Shown one piece after another: positions 59,317-64,000 of a DNA stretch of 64,000 nucleotides. Each line of letters starts with the position of its first letter. Position 1 is the first letter of the stretch. The notes beneath the pieces are model-generated. The model was not told where the DNA came from. It worked only from the letters and a program-made list of their open reading frames with translations, and did not search any database. The position numbers and the translations under genes were made by a program. The stretch covers positions 9,023,743 to 9,087,742 of the forward strand of contig NC_088778.1 in assembly GCF_954871325.1 (NCBI RefSeq), written 5' to 3'. This stretch comes from Gordionus sp. m RMFG-2023. Its lineage: Eukaryota > Nematomorpha > Gordioida > Chordodea > Parachordodidae.

Positions 59317-61497
59317 CTTTTATATATTTTAGAAATGATGTCCTTTTATCCCCTTACTATAATCTCACCAATAATTTCTTATAAAAATAATTAAATTTGC
59401 TAATAAAAATTTGATTTAGTTTTTTAAAAATAATAATCATAAACTTTAATATAAATTATCGCATCCATTCCATAACCTTCTATGCTAACGAGCTTGATAT
59501 CGCCTTGAAAATAGCGAGCGTATAAACGAGATAAGGGTAATCCGAACCCATAACCAGCCTATTATAGCATTATTTATTATTAAGTGAGTTATAATATTAT
59601 GTTGTTTTTCAGAGATGCATGGAAAACAAGTTTTTTTCAAAAAAAAGACATAAGTTTTTTCTAATAAAATATTATATTACTTTCCTTAGTCTAAATTTCT
59701 ATAATATATTTTTTTGACTTAATTTAAAGCCATTAATGCCTTTGAATTTTATCGAAATTCCTAATTATTGCTTTGTTTTGATGTGTATTCTGTATTCTTC
59801 ATAATAAAAGTTAATTCCGAGACAAAATTTCAAAAGTATAAGGAAATAAAAGAATTAAAACAAAGATTTCTTTTTTATTATGTTTATGATAGTTATTATA
59901 TGAAAGCAAAAATATTAAGAATTCTGTCTTTTTCTATAATCCCTTTCTTTCTTCTTTCTGTTTATAAATTTAAAGGTCGTTTTTTCTTCCTTCATTTTTC
60001 TTTCTTTCTTAATAGGCCAATAATTTTAAAAAATATATAAGGAATTATCATTTTGAGTATCGTTTAAAATTTTAAATATCGGACGATACCGATAGATACC
60101 TGAAATATCGACTGAAAATCGACGCATCCTCGTTTGTTTTTAATGGTTTTATAAGCTCAAAAATTATCATAATATATTTAAAAAAATATATTTTCCGAGA
60201 ATAAACACTTAAAAATAAATGTTAAAATTAAAAAAGTCGCCCGACTCATAATATTTTTTGCATGGGCGTATCTAGAGGTCTGCACTGAGCGGAGTTTCGG
60301 TCTGCCCACCCATCTAAGTGGGAGGACGGGTGAGCAGGCAAAAATGTTTTAAGAAAGGGCGGTTTGGTTAAAAGACTTTTAAACTATGGGCGGGTGGGTG
60401 GGTGGGTTAAAAAATTTAAGCAATGGGCGGATGGGCTAAAAAAAATTAAAATCATTTAAGTTGATATTAATTAAAAATGGTTCTTATAAACTTTTTGGAT
60501 ATTAAATATTAAAATGTCCTTTTTTGGTATTATAAAACCTGTTTTGTATATTTAAAACTACTTTGGTGGAAACAACAAGAAAGAGATTTGCCAAAGCTAT
60601 CAAGATTAGCAAGAAATATATTGGCGATTCTCACAACTAGTGCTTCTTCTGAACGAGAATTTAGTATTGCTGGAATTTAGAACAAAGAACGTGTTTGAAT
60701 CCAGAAAATATCGATTCATTATTATTTTTGCATTATAATTACATATAATATCATTTTTATATTTATATTTTTTTCACAAGTATTTTATTTGATCAAATAA
60801 TTATGCATAATTTAAATTGAATATTTTTTTATGCTTAATATGCAATTTTCATAATTATAAAACTTCTTGTAGAGGTGTAATGATGAAATATTTTTATTAG
60901 ATGCTTAAAAATGGAAAGAATAGCCATAATTAAATTATATAATAGCCGGCTTGGGTTAAAATATTTTTATAAATAATGGATGGGCGGGTAAAAAATTTTA
61001 AACTAAATATAAGGAATTTTAGACTAATGGGCGGGCGGGTGGGTATATTTTTTTTAAAAACTATGAGCAGGCGGGTCACATTTTTTTAAATACTGGGTGG
61101 GCGGGCTTATGGTTCAAAAACGCGTCCAATGCAGACCTCTAGGCGGATCCGAAAACTGTTTTATGAATTTGCTTGTCTATACGATAGGTAATTAAATTTG
61201 GGAAGTTTTGAATAAATTATTCTGGCATGATCGCTTAAATTTTCTTAAAGAAGGTCGGTCAGATCTTTGATTTTAATATTATTTTAAAAAGTTATTTTAA
61301 TTATTTTAATATAAATAATTTAGATATGTTATCATTATGGAGGGTGGGACATAAAATAGTATAATTATATATATATATATATATATATAAGTTAACCAAT
61401 GGAGATGTGAGGGAAGGATCCTTGATTTTCGGTGTAGGAGCGGTAGAATATGTATATTGAAACAAATTACCCACCTTACTAAGTGGGACGCCACCGC
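58906..61497 (-). CDS. PDK: pyruvate dehydrogenase kinase, last three exons (partial)
   Basis: PDK is a mitochondrial matrix Ser kinase of the GHKL fold that phosphorylates and switches off the E1 subunit of pyruvate dehydrogenase. Three minus-strand exons join in phase: 61497-61397, 59558-59445, 59316-58906. Visible are the G1 motif [16 protein letters not shown] of the ATP lid, the G2 motif [20 protein letters not shown], the DAIIYIK strand and LLPVFNKA. These fit PDK and not BCKDK. The N-box and the N-terminal domain are not in the recognised part. The tail after FNKA runs for about 120 residues, has no visible DW motif and ends in a charged helix-like stretch. A hAT element sits in the intron between the first two exons. 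Confidence 0.93.
59445..59558 (-). CDS. PDK: PDK exon with G2 box
   Basis: A 114-nt exon, phase 0 at both ends (AATAG acceptor, GTTTAT donor). Encodes [20 protein letters not shown], then [18 protein letters not shown], nearly identical in pattern to animal PDK. Confidence 0.95.
59559..61396 (-). other. PDK: PDK intron with hAT insertion
   Basis: A 1.84-kb intron of which 869 bp is the hAT element at 60273-61141. An AT dinucleotide run lies at about 61366-61390. Confidence 0.85.
60273..61141 (+). mobile_element. hAT element, sister of the 13715 copy, with transposase C-terminal remnant
   Basis: An 869-bp element with a 7-of-8 target duplication GGCGTATC / GGCGGATC (60265-60272, 61142-61149). 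Ends TAGAGGTCTGCACTG and CCAATGCAGACCTCTA. At about 60570-60680 on the plus strand it reads [20 protein letters not shown] and then [10 protein letters not shown], the hAT dimerisation motif. GC-rich GGGCGGG words lie inside both ends. Confidence 0.92.
61397..61497 (-). CDS. PDK: PDK exon with G1 box and ATP lid
   Basis: Enters in phase 1 after TTTTTAAG. Encodes [20 protein letters not shown] followed by [13 protein letters not shown]; leaves in phase 0 before GTTAAC. In-phase junction gives [11 protein letters not shown], as in known PDKs. Confidence 0.93.
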
Positions 61498-61560
61498 CTT
61501 AAAAATAATTATTTTAAAATTTAGTTGAAGCAAATATTGTATTTTATATATAGTACTAAG

Positions 61561-61650
61561 AATTTGGATGACCTCGGTCAGATTCTGGTGAGGATTACTA
61601 AGTACCGCACCCTCTTGGTTACGCTTATGTTTTATATTAGATATTACGAA
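61561..61650 (-). pseudogene. PDK: possible preceding PDK exon (frame unclear)
   Basis: Just upstream of the G1 exon on the minus strand, ESDRG ends at 61573 in phase 1, directly before GTCATC. Joined to the next exon it gives SDRGGGVP, exactly the PDK G1 box, across a 75-bp intron. But the open frame to its left is lost after a few codons (TAG, TAA), so either a micro-exon or a small deletion is present. A neighbouring frame reads LTRI just before, as in LTI(R/K)ISDRG. Confidence 0.45.
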
Positions 61651-63369
61651 ATAACATCGATATAGGATCTATTTCTAATTTTAAAAAAATTAATGAACTT
61701 TCTAACCAATAAAAAACAAGAAATGGCTAACCAATAAAAAGTAAAGTATAGCGAGGAAAAAATATTGATAAAACTACATTACTATAGTTTAATTTTTTTT
61801 GCTAATATCAATCAAAGGAAAAATGGCAACTACGAGTATATACAATATAATAGGTAGCTCCAGTCTTGCAACTAATTTGCATTTTTGGAATCCAACGACA
61901 AATGTACAGAATTTAGTTACTTTTTAAAAAAAATATAATGTTAAATATTTCTTATTTAATGATAATACAATAGTAAATTTTTTATTTTTAAAACCTTTAT
62001 TTAAACATCTAATTAGTCTAAATTCCTCATTTTATTTTTTGTTAATGAATTTACCATCTTCAAATTCAATAGCTTTAATAAAATAATAATATTTATAGTA
62101 AAAGCTAATATACTACAATTTAAGTGCACGTGAAAAGTCCCTGTTTGGCAATTAATCTTCATTTTACTTTTAGATAATTATATTATCTTGAATATCAAAG
62201 ATGACTTATAAATTGATGTTAATAATGGTGAAAATGTTTTATAAATGCATCTACTATAACACCTAAGTTTGATGCAATAATAACAAAAAAAAATATTAGT
62301 GGCCAACTTCTAAAAATTTTTCATTTTTTAGTCAGTCAACTTGGCTATACTGAGTTTCAAAAATATTGAATATTCTTTACCAGAAAATAAGAATATTTTT
62401 AATAATATAATAATTCATAAGCGTAGCCAAAATTTACCTGGGGGGGGGGGGGGGGGCTATCAAAGTTTATCGGGGGTGCTAGGGGAATTAGCCCATAAGT
62501 TTAATTCATAAATCTTAATGTCAATAAACAATTATGGAGAATATAATAATAGCACTTCCAAATTGAACGTTTATAGTTTGCGCGTTAAGTTTAAAAAAAA
62601 TGCAAGATTTGCTGTTTAAATTAGGCGTAAGGTGGAAGGTAGTAAAATTATATGGGAAGATACTGTTTGTGATGATGTATTTAAAATTGAATGGTCGGAA
62701 AAAAGTCACCTAAAGTGTTATAGGGACCATTCTATGACAAATCGACCAAAAAACGAGATTTTTAATCATCAAAAACGTATAAAACTTAGAGGGTTACATA
62801 GATGTTTAACTTAAATAATTATCAAAATTTTAAGGCTCTAGTGCATCTGGAGTAATGGGCTTTCAAGCTTTAATATAGGCACCATTTTAAATTTAATAAT
62901 CTCATTACTTGATAAAGATTTCGTCCAAATGTATAAACAATAAATTATTTCATAGTTCCTTAAATTCTCATTAAAAAATATATAACTTTTTTAAAAATAA
63001 TTGTAAGTGTCGATGAATTTCCGATAAAACAAGAATGAGTTATTTTAAACTAGCCCCACCTTGGGACTATACCAGATAAGTTCTTTACGAATATATTTAT
63101 TTAAAATAATTAGAATTAGAATAAAGAAACTAAAGATTTAAATATTACTAATTGTGGGGGAAAAAAAACCAAATATAAAGTGCTATATTTTAAAAAAAAC
63201 TATTTTTTGATTAATTATCATTATACAATATTAAATACAGTTAAACACAGCAAAGATCTGCAATATTTTCGGTCGTATCTTCACAAGGGAATATAATGAA
63301 CTCCAAAAAATTTAAGAAACTATTTTCATTAAACGCTATTTTATTTTAATTATCTTCAGCCTCATCGTG
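61651..63369. other. AT-rich region; upstream PDK exons not recognised
   Basis: If the PDK gene continues here it is intronic. A 17-base G tract lies at 62440-62456. The plus-strand frame at 62632-62814 (about 60 codons) has no known motif. Confidence 0.35.
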
Positions 63370-64000
63370 GCGGGGGAGTGGCAACGTATTTTGGCGGCTA
63401 ATGGAGGTCTAAAAGGTTCCTTGTGATCTGGGTTTAGAATAGGATCACCGACTCCTTGACGGGGTGTAAAACCACATAAAGAGGTTGATGTCAAGAAGGG
63501 CATCCGATTGTAAAAACCTTGCTACAAAATTTCCCTATAGTTAAAACAAAGCATGGGCGGGGTACAGCTCAAAGTACCCCGTGAGCCTCCTCATCCGTCA
63601 ACGACAAAAAGAATGGGAAACCTGGTGGAACCACTATTCATGAAAATGAAACTTATGACTGCCATAAACGACCTGATAAAAAGTGGAGAAACCAGTTTAT
63701 GGGTGATCGAGTTAGGGTCGCGACTGACGGAAGAGCGGGAGAAGTCGTCGATGTATTGCACAGAATGCATATAGATGTGTGCTGCATACAGGAAACATGG
63801 AAAGGAAATGAGACCAGAATGATTGGCAAGACTAGCGAAAAGTATAAATTCTTTTGGCAAGGAGGTAATGATGGTAAGGCTGGAGTTGGGGAATTGGTTG
63901 CGGAGAAATTAGTAGACAAAGTAGTCGAAGTGAGAAGGCTAGACAATCAGATAATGGTTATCAAGATGATTTTTGGTAGAAAGCTATATAATATGATCTC
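63370..64000 (+). mobile_element. 5' end of a non-LTR retrotransposon with APE-type endonuclease (cut by window edge)
   Basis: A plus-strand frame from about 63675 to the window edge reads KKWRNQFMGDRVRVATDGRAG, then EVVDVLHRMHIDVCCIQETW and FFWQGGNDGKAGVGELVAEK. These are the opening motifs of the endonuclease domain of RTE/CR1-like elements, with the catalytic Glu in QETW. A few residues of the usual WNVGTM block are missing. Upstream, GTTGATGTCAAGAAGGGCATCC at about 63483-63505 resembles the leader of such elements. The reverse transcriptase would lie past the window. Confidence 0.8.

Noticed and set aside
61567..61615. Possible tRNA or 5S-like segment (GGATGACCTCGGTCAG...)
   Set aside because: No cloverleaf pairing or A/B boxes could be made. 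It is better explained by the end of a PDK exon on the other strand.
62632..62814. 60-codon plus-strand frame (WSEKSHLKCYRDHSM...)
   Set aside because: No recognised family, no splice context and AT-typical composition. Not enough to call a gene.

Overview
This window is nuclear DNA of an invertebrate animal. It is very AT-rich, the genes are split by GT-AG introns, and most of the sequence is decayed transposable elements. The protein families (animal-type phosphomevalonate kinase, an ADAM10/Kuzbanian sheddase, a mitochondrial pyruvate dehydrogenase kinase, a GT31 glycosyltransferase) fit Metazoa. I cannot name the phylum. Several introns are tiny (38, 42, 58 and about 75 bp) and others are kilobases long because transposons have accumulated in them. 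Gene models were made by hand from conserved motifs, splice signals and codon phase. No search was run.

Genes, left to right. (1) 1276-3544, minus strand: a complete four-exon phosphomevalonate kinase of 211 residues. (2) 16374-17981, plus strand: an intronless 535-residue type II membrane protein with the GT31 (beta-1,3-galactosyltransferase-like) signature motifs. A decayed copy of its 5' part lies at 10565-10825, on the far side of a large foldback element. (3) 29975-53680, plus strand: eighteen exons of an ADAM10-like membrane metalloprotease. They join in phase through prodomain, furin-type site, zinc protease, disintegrin and Cys-rich regions, transmembrane segment and a long cytoplasmic tail. 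The joined length is 3201 nt, an exact multiple of three. Only the signal-peptide exon was not found. (4) 58906-61497, minus strand: the last three exons of a pyruvate dehydrogenase kinase (ATP lid to C terminus), with a probable fourth junction at 61573. The rest lies beyond the recognisable part of the window.

Mobile DNA fills the rest. It includes: hAT-superfamily elements and MITEs, most with clear 8-bp target-site duplications (1914, 7048, 8072, 13715, 21770, 23592, 24076, 27394, 37243, 42690, 49817, 60273); a pogo-type element whose catalytic core is replaced by an 83-bp tandem repeat (40014-42088); a 4.7-kb foldback element built on TCGCGAAA arrays (10915-15635) that was itself hit by a hAT element; a smaller foldback element (5141-6119) inside a decayed reverse-transcriptase gene; decayed Ty3/Gypsy pol on the minus strand (54700-57350); fragments of non-LTR retrotransposons (37800, 63370); and a 30-copy, 15-bp minisatellite (18390-18839).

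The host genes share no pathway that the sequence shows: isoprenoid synthesis, Golgi glycosylation, ectodomain shedding (Notch-type signalling in known animals) and control of pyruvate oxidation. The most unusual features are the foldback element between the two GT31 copies, the enlarged ADAM10 tail with a PPPY motif and Lys-rich end, and the PDK C terminus, which has no visible DW motif and carries a charged extension.
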